From the NCBI GenBank assembly GCA_014529385.2, contig CM043942.1, forward strand, positions 25,486,469 through 25,550,468: a DNA stretch of 64,000 nucleotides. Reading direction: 5' to 3'. Position 1 is the stretch's first letter. Each line of letters begins with the position of its first letter. Origin of the DNA: Adiantum capillus-veneris (taxonomy: Eukaryota > Streptophyta > Polypodiopsida > Polypodiales > Pteridaceae). A program made the position numbers and the translations under genes. Shown here piece by piece: positions 25,201 to 35,188 of this stretch. The notes under the pieces were generated by a model, which was not told where the DNA came from, searched no databases, and worked only from the letters and a program-made list of their open reading frames with translations.

Positions 25201-25637
25201 TTCTCTTACCTTTCCCCAAGCATGGCATAGAGGAGATCCTTTGTGGTGAGTTTGGTGAGTCTCCTCCTCTTGGATTTCAACCAAGGAAGCTCTAGGAGGA
25301 TCTTGGCGGTTGTTCTTTTGGGGACAAGCGCGGTACGCATGCCCTTGTTCGCCGCACTTGAAACACCGGTTATCCTTACGATAACGCTCAAGCTCTTCAG
25401 GAGAGAGTTTATTCTTACCTTTGTAAACTCCCTTCTCTTTAGCTTTGTTGGAGTTGCCCTTAGGAGACTTTTGGACATTGTCCTTCCCCTTAGGCTTATT
25501 GGAACCCTTGTTTTCCGGGGGCTTATTATTTCTTTTTGCCCCCATTTGGAAATTGATTCGAGAGGCGACCATACTGTGGTGTATTACCGCCGATATGGTA
25601 CGTGGTCTTTGGGAGTTGACATACTCCGCCATTTCTT
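22258..25637 (-). pseudogene. gag C-terminus and pol of the gypsy element
   Basis: A long open minus-strand frame. From its N-terminal side it holds: MAEYVNSQRPR (end of gag); Lys-rich sequence; CCHC knuckle CFKCGEQGHAYRAC (about 25324-25365); protease LFDPGSTHNFIS; RT with YHQIRI, MPFGLTNAPATF and FFDD near 24131-24142; RNase H with DACGDCLGAV and RTDHQSLKYF; and integrase with the HHCC region (GHRG, CVVCQKTK) and SMDFIFGLP, SDRDPRM, HPQTDSQSE. Domain order and residues are complete through the integrase core. It is open for over 1100 codons; the N-terminal continuation is cut by copia 2 at 25638 and the C-terminus by a TAA at 22258. The first ~35 codons of the raw frame (right of 25637) belong to the copia 2 LTR. 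Confidence 0.93.
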
Positions 25638-26431
25638 TGTTAAGTATGGAGCCTGATTTACCCTTGTAATTTTCTATGGTAAAAGCGCACATTTGTAAGG
25701 CCCCCATTATGAGGAGAAGCCATCGTGCGTGAAGGAAAATCACTCACCGGAAACCAAAATTTTCACGGACAAGAATCAGGGGCAACTTTAAAGGCCTCGG
25801 GGGCGGAGGCCCCAGAGACTTTTTTTTTCGCCGGAATATTCTTTTTTCGCCGGAATATTATGGCCGGACGACGGTCGGAAAACAACCGGTCGGTTGGCCG
25901 GTGGCCGGATGTCAATGGCCGGTGGCTGGTGGTCGGAAGTCAATGGCCGGTGGCCGGTGGCCGCATTCAATGGCAGGTGGCCGAATTCAAAAGCGGACTT
26001 GTCTTCTCAAGGGCGGCCACACATGGGCGGATTGGAGGGTCCGATTTGGACTTATTCGCACAAGGGCGGCTACACATGGCTGTCTCTCATAAGAGAGGGT
26101 AGCCCTTTTGGCCTATAAAAGAAGGCCATTTCTACACACATTTCATAGTGTGAAGTTGATGCAACAAGGTGAGTGTGAGGTGGTGAGAGTGAAGCAAAGC
26201 GGGAGCTCCATTAAGGGTATAATCCCTTTGTAAACTACTTCTTGTTTTGAAGTACTAAAGCCATTGAGTGGCTGCTTTCCCGTGGACGTAGCCCACATTG
26301 GGTGAACCACGTATATCGTGTGTACTCTCTCTCTCTCTCTCTCTACTCTATAATCTCGTGTATATAAATCTGTCTCTCTCCATTAAGTAATCTACTCAAT
26401 TATCTATTTAGCTACGTCTTATTTCCTAACA
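25638..26431 (+). repeat. 5' LTR of copia 2
   Basis: A 794-bp LTR. It is longer than its partner because of a GC-rich block of about 45 bp near 25791-25840, and an extra unit in a 'caatggccggtggcc' minisatellite around 25880-25985. It also contains a short (CT)n run at about 26326-26343. Confidence 0.95.
26112..26121 (+). promoter_or_regulatory. TATA box in the copia 2 5' LTR
   Basis: CTATAAAAGA in GGCCTATAAAAG, conserved at about 30864-30873 in the other LTR. Its position, roughly 320 bp before the LTR end, suits a U3/R boundary. Confidence 0.6.
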
Positions 26432-26433
26432 AC

Positions 26434-26449
26434 TGGTATCAGAGAAAGG
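26434..26449 (+). other. Primer binding site, copia 2
   Basis: TGGTATCAGAGAAAGG, two bases after the 5' LTR. The first eleven bases fit the plant initiator-Met tRNA PBS. Confidence 0.88.
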
Positions 26450-26504
26450 TTTGCTCGTAGCTAAATTATCTCAAGGAAAGGATTCCTTGAATTGAGTGGG
26501 AGTT

Positions 26505-29500
26505 ATGGCGGAGGAAGGGAAGCTCAAGATTGAGAAGTTCAACGGCAAAAACTAACAACATTGGAAGATGCAGATTGAAGACTATCTCTACCAGAAGGAC
26601 CTCTATTTTCCACTAGGCGGTCTTGCGAAGAAGCCCGCAACAATGGCAGATGAAGCATGGATTGTCCTTGATCGAAAGGCACTGGGAACAATCCGGTTAA
26701 GCTTGGCGTCAACGGTGGCCTTCAATGTTTCGGAGATGAAGACCACGGAGGACTTGATGAAGTCACTTGACGACTTCTATGAGAAACCATCGGCATCCAA
26801 TAAGGTATTTCTTATGAAGCGCTTGTTCAATCTAAAGATGGCAGAGAATGGTTCAGTTGCAGAACACCTAAATGACTTTAACACAAACATAATTCAACTT
26901 CGATCAGTGAAAATCAATTTCGATGACGAAGTGCGAGCTCTCCTTATACTATCATCTCTACCGGATAGTTGGGACAGCCTTGTGATGGCTGTAAGTAATT
27001 CTATCTCTGGCACAAATACTCTTAAGTTTGATGATGTTGTGGGTGTTCTCCTAAGCGAGGAAATGCGAAGGAGAAGCACAGGAGAATCATCAAGTGCTGC
27101 ACTATCAGTGGAAACAAGAGGAAGGCTTAAGGAGAGGTTCAAAAACCAAAAGGGTCGTGATCGCTCAAGGCGGAGCAAGTCACGCACAAAGTCAGTTCTT
27201 GAATGTTGTAACTGCGGCAAGAAGGGCCACGTCAAGAAGGATTGCTGGTCCAAGAAGAAGAAGGAGACAGAGTCTCAAGACAACAAGCCAACATCGGAGG
27301 CCAATGTGGTAGGTAAAGTAGAGCAAGATGCTCTAATTCTCTCATTAGACAATGTGTCTAATTCCTGGATAGTAGATTCCGGGGCTTCATTCCATGCGAC
27401 ACCACACAAGCAACATTTCCAAGACTACACCAAAGGTAATTTTGGGTATGTATACTTGGGAGATGATGAAGCTTGTGAGATTGTCGGCAAAGGTACATTT
27501 TCTGTCAAAACTGCTAACGAAAATGAATGGAATCTTAAAGATGTTAGGCATGTTCCTTCTCTTCGCAAAAATTTGATCTCTACAGGATAATTGGACGATG
27601 AAGGTCACAACATTGCATTCGGAAACAAACGGTGGAAGATCTCAAAGGGATCTTTGGTGGTTGCCAAGGGTGAAAAAGTCGGTACACTTTACTTGTGTAC
27701 TGTTAGCACGCAACCTTCAGCTTGTGCAGCAACTACAGAAGTTGACAGTGCAGTGTGGCACTACCGACTTGGGCATATGAGTGCCAAAGGAATGCAAATC
27801 CTTCAAACAAAGAAGCTTCTACCAGGTTTGAAAGAAGTGGACTTAGAGTTCTGTGAAGATTGTGTTTATGGTAAACAAAAGAGGGTAAAATTTCAAAAAT
27901 CAGGAAATGAAAGAAAAAATAAAAAACTTGAGTTGATTCATTCTGATGTTTGGGGTCCTGCAAGTACACCATCACTTGGTGGCTCATTGTACTATGTAAC
28001 ATTCATAGACTATGCGACTAGAAAAACATGGGTTTATGTCATGAAGAATAAATCCGATGTATTTTCCATATTTCAAAGGTGGAAAGCCTCTGTGGAGAAT
28101 GAAACAGGTACCAAGGTTAAATGCCTCAGATCCGACAATGGAGGCGAATATTGCAGCCAAGATTTTGAAAGCTTTTGTGCTAGCAATGGCATTCGGAGGC
28201 AAAGGACAACCTCAAGGACACCTCAACAAAATGGGATTTCGGAAAGGATGAACAGGACAATCATGGAATGAGCACGAAGCATGCGGCTACATGCAGGCCT
28301 ACCGCTTGAGCTTTGGGCGGAAGCTGTAAGTACGTCTGTGTCCTTAATCAATCGGTCATCCTCAACGGCATTGGATGGGGGAGTTCCAGAAGAGGCATGG
28401 ACAGGTAAACCGGTGAATTATGCATTTCTCAAAGTGTTTGGGTGTGAGGCTTTCATGCACATAGATAGAAGCCTAAGATCAAAGTTAGATGCAAAGTCCA
28501 AAAAGTGTTTCTTCATTGTCTATGGAGAAGGAGACTTTGGGTATCGCCTATGGAATCCTGAAGATGGTAAAATCTTAAGGAGTAGGGATGTAATTTTTAA
28601 CGAACAAAATATGTACAAAGATTACTTGGAAAGAAAACAATCAAAAGAAACAGGTGATGAGTACATGGAGCTTGAGGACGGTGAAGACTCAAGGACTGCA
28701 AATGGTGACAATGTGCAACAACGTCAACCAAATGAGGAGCCTCAACCTATTCCCCGAGGATCTACAAGAGCAAGTAGACCTCCAAAAAGGTTTGTTCCTT
28801 CCTTCAACCATCTCTTGATCTCAGATTCTGGAGAGCCGGAATCGTATGAAGAAGCTATGCAACATGAATCCAAAGAAGAATGGACGAAGAGCATGCAAGT
28901 GGAGATGGACTCACTACATCGCAACCAAACATGGGAGTTGGTTGAGTTTCATAAAGGTAAGCGGGCACTTCAAAACAAATGGGTGTACAAGCTAAAGGAA
29001 GAAGAAGGTGGGAAGAAAAGGTACAAGTCTACGCTTGTGGTAAAAGGTTTTTCTCAAAAGAAAGGTATTGACTTCAATGAAATATTTTCTCCTGTTGTAA
29101 AAATGAACTCAATTAGGCTTGTCTTAAGCCTTGTGGCTGCTCATGATCTAAATCTCGAGCAAATGGATGTAAATACAACATTCCCTCACGGTGACTTAGA
29201 GGAGGAAATCTACATGCTTCAACCAAAGGGGTATGAAGTAAAAGCTAAGGAGAAAATGGTTTGCAGATTAAAGAAGAGCTTGTATGGTTTAAAGCAAGCA
29301 TCAAGACAATGGTACTTGAAGTTTGATCGATGGATGTTGGATCATGGATTCACAAGATGCAACTCGGATCACTGCGTCTACACGGAGAATTTGGGAGATG
29401 GGAAATTCATCATCCTAATGTTGTATGTTGATGACATGTTGATTGCAAGTGCTAACATGCAGGACATCAAAGACCTAAAAGAGGAGCTGTCCAAATCTTT

Positions 29501-30452
29501 TTCAATGAAAGATTTAGGTGCTGCAAAGAGGATACTTGGTATGAAAATATCAAGGGACAGGACGAAGAAGACAATAAAGCTATCTCAAGAAGATTACATC
29601 AAGAAGGTACTAGAAAGGTTTGCAATGCAAAATGAAAAACCAGTTTCTACACCTTTGGCTGGTCATTTTAAACTAACGAAGGATATGTGTCCAAAGACAC
29701 AAGAGGAGATAGCCTATATGTCTAAAGTTCCATATGCTGCAGCGGTAGGTTCTCTAATGTATGCTATGGTTTGGACAAGGCCAGACATTGCACATGCAGT
29801 GGGAGTTGTGAGTAGGTTCATGGACAACCCAGGTAAAGAGCATTGGCAAGCTGTGAAGTGGATACTTAGGTATCTAAAAGGGACAACAACAAATGCTTTG
29901 TATTTTGGAGGAATTGATATTTTTCTAGAAGGGTATAGTGATGCAGATATGGCAGGTGACAAAGATACTCGAAGGACCACTACTGGCTATGTGTTCACGG
30001 TTGGAGGCACAGCAGTAAGCTGGGCTTCAAAGCTGCAGAAAGTGGTTTCACTTTCTACCACGAAAGAAGAGTATGTAGCAATGACGGAGGCAAGCAAAGA
30101 AATTCTATGCCTTCACAGATTCTTAGAAGAGCTTGGATTCAAACAAGACAATTGTGTCTTGTACAGTGATAGCCAAAGCGCTATCCATCTTGCGAAGAAC
30201 TCAGCCTTTCATTCAAGGACAAAGCACATTGAGGTGAGATATCACTTCATACGCACTCTTTTGGAAGAGGGACAACTAAAGCTAGGAAAGGTGCATACAA
30301 GTGAAAATCCTGCAGACATGTTTACAAAGGTGGTCAACAAGGAGAAGTTGAGCTTTTACTCATCTTCAATCGGCATTCAAGGACAAGAAGCCAGAATGAA
30401 AAGCAGTCACAGGTTTGGTTTGGAGATCAGTCTCCAAGTGGAAGATTGTTAA
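26505..30452 (+). pseudogene. gag-pol polyprotein of copia 2 (three nonsense codons)
   Basis: The ATG at 26505 opens MAEEGKLKIEKFNGKN, then a TAA at 26553-26555. The same frame resumes at once through gag, the CCHC knuckle (CCNCGKKGHVKKDCW, about 27203-27247) and protease (WIVDSGASFHATPH, about 27367). A TAA lies at 27588-27590. Integrase follows (WHYRLGHMS, CEDCVYGKQ, LIHSDVWGPA, RSDNGGEYC, TPQQNGISE), then a TGA at 28269-28271. After that come the integrase tail, RT (KWVYKLKEE, LYGLKQASRQW, YVDD at 29423-29434) and RNase H (SDADMAGD, DSQSAIHLAKN, KHIEVRYHFIR, ADMFTK). The final TAA at 30450 lies just inside the 3' LTR. All domains are present in copia order; the stops alone would prevent expression of the whole polyprotein. 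Confidence 0.95.
30434..30446 (+). other. Polypurine tract, copia 2
   Basis: CCAAGTGGAAGAT immediately before the 3' LTR, a common copia PPT form. Confidence 0.85.
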
Positions 30453-31181
30453 GTATGGAGCCTGATTTTCCCTTGTAATTTTCTGTGGTAAAAGCGCACA
30501 TTTGTAAGGCCCCCATTATGAGGAGAAGCCATCGTGCGTGAAGGAAAATCACTCACCGGAAACCAAAATTTTCACGGACAAGAATCAGGGGCAACTTTCG
30601 TCGGAATATTCTTTTTCGCTGGAATATTATGGCCGAACGGCGGCCGGAAAGTGGTCGGAAAACAACCGGTCGGTTGGCCGGTGGTCGGAAGTCAATGGCC
30701 GGTGGCCGGTGGCCGCATTCAATGGCCGGTGGCCGAATTCAAAAGCGGACTTGTCTTCTCAAGGGCGGCCACACATGGGCGGATTGGAGGGTCCGATTTG
30801 GACTTATTCGCACAAGGGCAGCTACACATAGCTGTCTCTCATAAGAGAGGACAGCCCTTTTGGCCTATAAAAGGAGGCCATTTCTACACACATTTCACAG
30901 TGTGAAGTTGATGCAACAAGGTGAGTGTGAGGTGGTGAGAGTGAAGCAAGGCGGGAGCTCCATTAAGGGTATAATCCCTTTGTAAACTACTTCTTGTTTT
31001 GAAGTACTAAAGCCATTGAGTGGCTACTTTCCCGTGGACGTAGCCCACATTGGGTGAACCACGTATATCGTGTGTACTCTCTCTCTCTCTCTCTACTCTA
31101 TAATCTCGTGTATATAAATTTGTCTCTCTCCATTAAGTAATCTACTCAATTATCTATTTATCTACGTCTTATTTCCTAACA
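30447..31181 (+). repeat. 3' LTR of copia 2
   Basis: A 735-bp LTR followed by the TSD TTCTT at 31182-31186. It lacks the GC-rich block and one minisatellite unit seen in the 5' LTR. Point differences are few. Confidence 0.95.
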
Positions 31182-31186
31182 TTCTT

Positions 31187-32360
31187 CGGTTAAGCCCGCA
31201 CAAAATTGTTGCTTTTGCTCTCCAAAATCCAACTTTTTGAAGACAGAGGCTTTGAGTTGTAGGTCCCAAAACTTGTCTACATATTTGTGGATAGATTCAT
31301 TGGGAGAGAGCTTTAAGCTTCGCCATTCGGTGAGTACTTTGTCTTTGGCATCGGTGGCCAAAAACTGCTTCATAATGGAAGCTCTTAAAGCTTTCCATGT
31401 TCGTGGGGCTTCACCATTGGCTCGTAGGCTAGACCACCATTGTCTGGCGGACTTTTGAAAGTGCATAGCTACATGGCGTAGCTTAGAGGACTCCATGAAG
31501 CCCTCATCTCCAAACGCCGCATCGAATTGCTGGATAAAGGCCAAGACTTTGTCCGTAGCACCAAAGGTACCATCATAGGTAAGGAAAGAGATGCTCTTCC
31601 CTCCCTCTTTGAATTTCTTCAACTTGGACGACCTCTTCCATGCGGCATAGGATTTCCTATGGCCTCTTCTTTTTGATGGTTCAAAGGTTGCACCATCACT
31701 TTCTTCAGAGGGTGAAGAATTTGAAGAAGGTGGAGAAGAGGGTGACCTCTTTCTCGCCTTTTTCTTGTCTTGATCTTTGTCCTCTTCACCATAGTTTTCA
31801 TAAGAGGAAGAGGATGAAGAAGATGGAGAAGAGGGTGTCCTCTTTCTCGCCTTTTTCTTCTCTTGCTTTTTATCATCCCTCTTTGAATTGTGGTGGGGAG
31901 AAGAATATGATGGTCTTCTTCGCTTTGGTGGTGATGGAGAGCTTTTAGCCCGCCATCTTCGTGGAGCCATCTCCTCCGAGGTGGCGGGAGATTCGCTTCT
32001 TTCTCGTTCCTTCAGTGGAGGCTCTTGAGTTCTCCTTTGGGAAGGAGGTACATCATCAAGAAGTAAATTCTTGAGCCCTTCATAAGGATTCTCTTCTTCT
32101 TCCCGAATCGGAGAGAGACCTCTTTTGGTAGTCTCACAAGGAGGCTTCTTAGGTGTTCTCTCGTCATGGTGATTAGCTTGGAGAATCCCGTGAGCACGGA
32201 GCTGCCATTGCACTTCACTTTGGAGAGATGGATTGCCCATGGCTTGTTGAAGCCTAGAAACAAGATAGTTAACAAGCATTGAAGCATCATTAGTAGCTTG
32301 CTCATGAGCAAAATCAAAGTTATCAACATTACTTTCACTCTCTTTACTATTGTTAGCCAT
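31187..32360 (-). pseudogene. gag N-terminus of the gypsy element
   Basis: The ATG at 32358-32360 gives MANNSKESESNVDNFDF. About 390 residues stay open up to the copia 2 insertion. Residues of roughly 118-235 form a low-complexity basic/Ser-rich, SR-like region with a duplicated KKKARKR(T/S)PSSP unit. The gag core follows (YDGTFGATDKVLAFIQQFDAAF, then WWSSLRANG and YVDKFWDLQLKAS), resembling the retrotransposon gag domain. Using one copy of the target duplication, the frame continues in phase into the part left of 25638, so the break is due to the insertion alone. Confidence 0.9.
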
Positions 32361-32760
32361 TCTAACAACTTTTAGGTGTAAACTTTTTAGGTGTACTTTG
32401 GCACTGCAAGCCCTAGTTGCTACTCCTCTTTACCCCTTTAGAAAAAGCACTCAAGCTACTGTACCCGCGGCTCGAATACCATTAATTGCAAGGAATAGAA
32501 GAGAGGGTCTTTCGACACCAAAACAGCACCGGCTCCTGTCAAGCTTCTAATAGCTCAATAGTGGTTAAGCCATAGGCAAGCCCCGTAGGACTCCACTATT
32601 AAGACCATAGCTCTCGACGGTGATGCCCTGTTCACTGCACGAAGGCAGGCGCACTGCAAGGCTCAAAAATCCCTATTCTACTTACTCACAGGTAATTAAT
32701 AATACCAACCATTTGTAGCTAGCTTGAGGACCTCCCTTCTTGAGCAAGAAAAGAGAAACC
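32361..32760 (-). other. Untranslated leader of the gypsy element
   Basis: About 400 bases between the PBS and the gag ATG. No ORF of note; it would hold packaging and dimerisation signals, none of which I can identify. Confidence 0.6.
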
Positions 32761-32776
32761 TTGAGCTATGATACCA
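32761..32776 (-). other. Primer binding site, gypsy element
   Basis: TGGTATCATAGCTCAA on the minus strand, one base inside the 5' LTR. It matches the initiator-Met type PBS with one difference in the first 12 bases. Confidence 0.8.
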
Positions 32777-32777
32777 A

Positions 32778-34369
32778 TGTAACATTTAATGGCCTAATAA
32801 CTTATGTGTAGCGGAAATTAGCATGAACATAGTGGGCATTTCATTAGAATAGATTCCTAATGAGAATTACAAGAGTGCTTGGGTGGAGAGAGCAACAAAA
32901 AGCATAACACCTAGTTAGATAGCATCAACAATACTTTCAAAAGAGAGAGAAATTAAGCTATTGACAACAGTTGAGGACCGGATTTGCATGGAGCCGGTCC
33001 CCCCTCCAAAAGGCTTTGTATTGTGGTTTCTCCCATCAAGAGAGACATTGTACAATACAATTCTTTGTGTTCCTTCAAGACTAGCTAGTGCAATGAAGAT
33101 GGAAGCTTCATGCACTAAGAAAAACACTTAATCAAACACAACTTGAATTATCCCCGTTCTCAGACCCAAGACCTCACACACCTTCGAAGATGGTGAGAGC
33201 TAGCAGGGTATGAGAGTAGATTGAGAGGAAGAAGGAGTATCTTACGAGAAAAATGTACATCTCCTCACATAATCACTCATATGTAGCATAGCTTAGATTA
33301 GTAATTAGCTTGGTAGAGGAGATGAGCATGCATTGAAGCTTGGCTCTTGGTTGGATTTGCATCCACATGCCAAGAGAGTGTTGATGTAGGCTTCTATCTC
33401 ACAAGCTTGGAGTAGGTGATGAGTTCTCCATTAAAGCTTGGGAAGAGATAGTCTTCTCTTTCTTCACACATGAGCTTGTGTGAGTGTGTGTGTGATAATG
33501 CCTTGCAAAAATCAGCCCCTTCTCTCTCTTGGGCGAGCCCTCTTGCTAATTGCTCTTGTTGTAGCCTCATTGGCCCTCCCCAAGTCAAGCCAATTACAAT
33601 TAAGCAGCATAAGTGATAGCCTTCTGACATGTGTTCCCCTTTCCCCTTTTGTGAGAGCTTTAGGTAATTAAATAATTAAACTAAACTCTCATTGGACCCC
33701 TTTGCCTCCTGGCCAATAGGAATCAGGCAAGCCATGGGGCGCCTGAATGCTCATTGGACCCCTTGGGAGACTGCCCAATAGTCTTCTAGGAGACTTAATT
33801 CTCATTGGTTTCTTTTATTAAATGTTTTTAAATTAATTAAACTAGATTTACTCTAGCTTAATTCTCATTGGTCCACTTCAAGGGTCATCCAATAGAAATT
33901 GGGCACACCTTGTGGGCATCTGGCCTAGGGAGCTGACATGTGTCCCTCATTCCCTTTGTGTAAAGGGAGCCTGTGTGTGTGTGTGTGTGTGGATTTCTCT
34001 CTCATCCCCTACCTTTAGGGCTCGCCCCCTCCCATGTAGGGATGTGCAAAGACTTTTAGGGAACACACAAAGTATCCAATTTTCCCTAGGGTTGACCTTT
34101 GGACACAACCTTTGAATTTTGGAACCTTAGCATTTTGGAAGTCTTAATGGGCTGAACCTTAGGGTCTTTTTAGCCCATTGTTACACATGGCTCTTTTGCA
34201 GATGGCCCCCCCTTTGGATCCCTATTTTCCCTCCTTTGGATCCCTATTGTGGCCGGTCTGCTAGCTTAACCAATATTCTAGCTTTTTCTCCCCTGGCCTT
34301 CCCCACATTAAATGATAAGTTTAATATGAGAAAGTCATTGAGGAGAATTAGATATTGATTATTATGACA
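32778..34369 (-). repeat. 5' LTR of the gypsy element
   Basis: A 1592-bp LTR nearly identical to 19961-21551. It carries the same CCAAT array (about 33690-33905) and a slightly longer (TG)n run near 33972. The flanking bases after it are TTGA. Confidence 0.95.
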
Positions 34370-34948
34370 TTGATATCATGCCAAATATGGTGCACTTAAG
34401 AGATAAATAAGTTCTCTAGGAGAATCTTGTCTAGAATTTCATCTCTTGCAGTGCATTGATAGAGGGGTATGTTGGTAGAGTTGTGCTCGGCACTACTTTG
34501 GTTGATAATTAAGCCTAATGTGATGGTCAATGGTTTGGCTAATGAGTATGCCAAATATTCTGTTTGGCAATGCCTTGGATGTCGAAGCTAAATGTCATGC
34601 TTTGGCAATTTCTTGATTGGTATGTATAACAAATGTTGTGGTTCACGATGCTCTGGGAGATATGTATCTCAAATGTGGTGCCCTTACGAAAGCACACAAG
34701 GTTCTTGATGAGGTTTCATTTCAAAACGTCATTTATTGGAACATGTTGATTGTTGGATAAGCCATTATGGATGTAGCGAGGAAGTTGTGGATGGTTTTAA
34801 CCGAATGCAAAAGAAAGGCCTTTGCGAAGTGCTTTCGTCTAAGCTTGCACCTTGAAGGTGAGCTACCTCACAAGACATTGATATGGGCAACAAAATTCAC
34901 GCTAATACTATTAGTGAGGGATGTTGAAAACAAAATAGGTGCAAGGAA
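34370..34948 (+). pseudogene. PPR protein relic, fragment 2 of 3
   Basis: The relic resumes after the gypsy LTR with YHAKYGALKR, a degraded '(M)YAK-GALK-A' helix. At 34620-34757 a clean frame gives VVVHDALGDMYLKCGALTKA, then HKVLDEVSFQNVIYWNMLIVG, a canonical PLS-type PPR motif. After a frameshift it reads SHYGCSEEVVDGFNRMQKKG and later MGNKIHANTISEG. These match the pattern 'YAQHG-GEEAL-CF-+MQ-EG ... G+-IHA-I' of plant PPR proteins. It has stops and frameshifts and is clearly dead. Copy C of copia 1 cuts it at 34948. Confidence 0.7.
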
Positions 34949-35176
34949 TGTTGGAATTAGGGTTGCAAAGAGACAGACACAGCTTGGAGAAGACGAAGGA
35001 AGCTCAAGGAACACAATAGAGAGTGTGTAACTTAGTGTGCAATGGAAAGATAGATAGCCCTAGAGTGATGGGCGTATATACAATGCACGGGGGAAGAAAA
35101 CCTTCTAAAGAGATAAAAAATGCCCCGGCGGTTCTAGTGTGTTCACACACATCACTACCACATGTATATGGTAACA
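34949..35176 (-). repeat. 3' LTR of copia 1 copy C
   Basis: A 228-bp LTR starting TGTTGGAATTAGG and ending GGTAACA, preceded by the TSD AGGAA. Confidence 0.94.
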
Positions 35177-35188
35177 ATTCCCCCCTGG
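35177..35188 (-). other. Polypurine tract, copia 1 copy C
   Basis: CCAGGGGGGAAT on the minus strand, next to the 3' LTR. Confidence 0.82.

Larger units (their letters stand above)
25638..31181 (+). mobile_element. Copia family 2, nested in the gypsy gag
   Basis: A complete plus-strand Ty1/copia element of 5544 bp. The LTRs are 25638-26431 and 30447-31181, both TGTTAAGTATGG... to ...TTTCCTAACA. The PBS is at 26434-26449 and the PPT at 30434-30446, with a perfect TTCTT target duplication at 25633-25637 and 31182-31186. The coding region 26505-30452 is a single frame of about 1316 codons interrupted by only three nonsense codons and no frameshift. It is therefore better preserved than family 1 or 3. 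It splits the gypsy gag-pol frame cleanly. Confidence 0.96.
19961..34369 (-). mobile_element. Ty3/gypsy chromodomain retrotransposon with nested copia 2
   Basis: A minus-strand element of 14.4 kb, of which about 5.5 kb is the nested copia family 2. The LTRs of 1591 and 1592 bp start TGTAACATTT and end TTATGACA, and are about 98% alike by eye. The PBS lies at 32761-32776 and the PPT at 21552-21565. The order is gag (with SR-like region), CCHC knuckle, protease, RT, RNase H, integrase, chromodomain, which marks a chromovirus. The flanking bases are TTGA on both sides (19957-19960 and 34370-34373), a 4-bp match; a fifth base does not match. It inserted into a PPR relic. Apart from the nested element, I find one in-frame stop in pol (22258-22260). 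Confidence 0.95.

Noticed and set aside
22258-25743. Start of the gypsy pol frame at 25743
   Set aside because: The first ~35 codons, beginning with GTG, are antisense copia 2 LTR. Gypsy sequence starts only at 25637.
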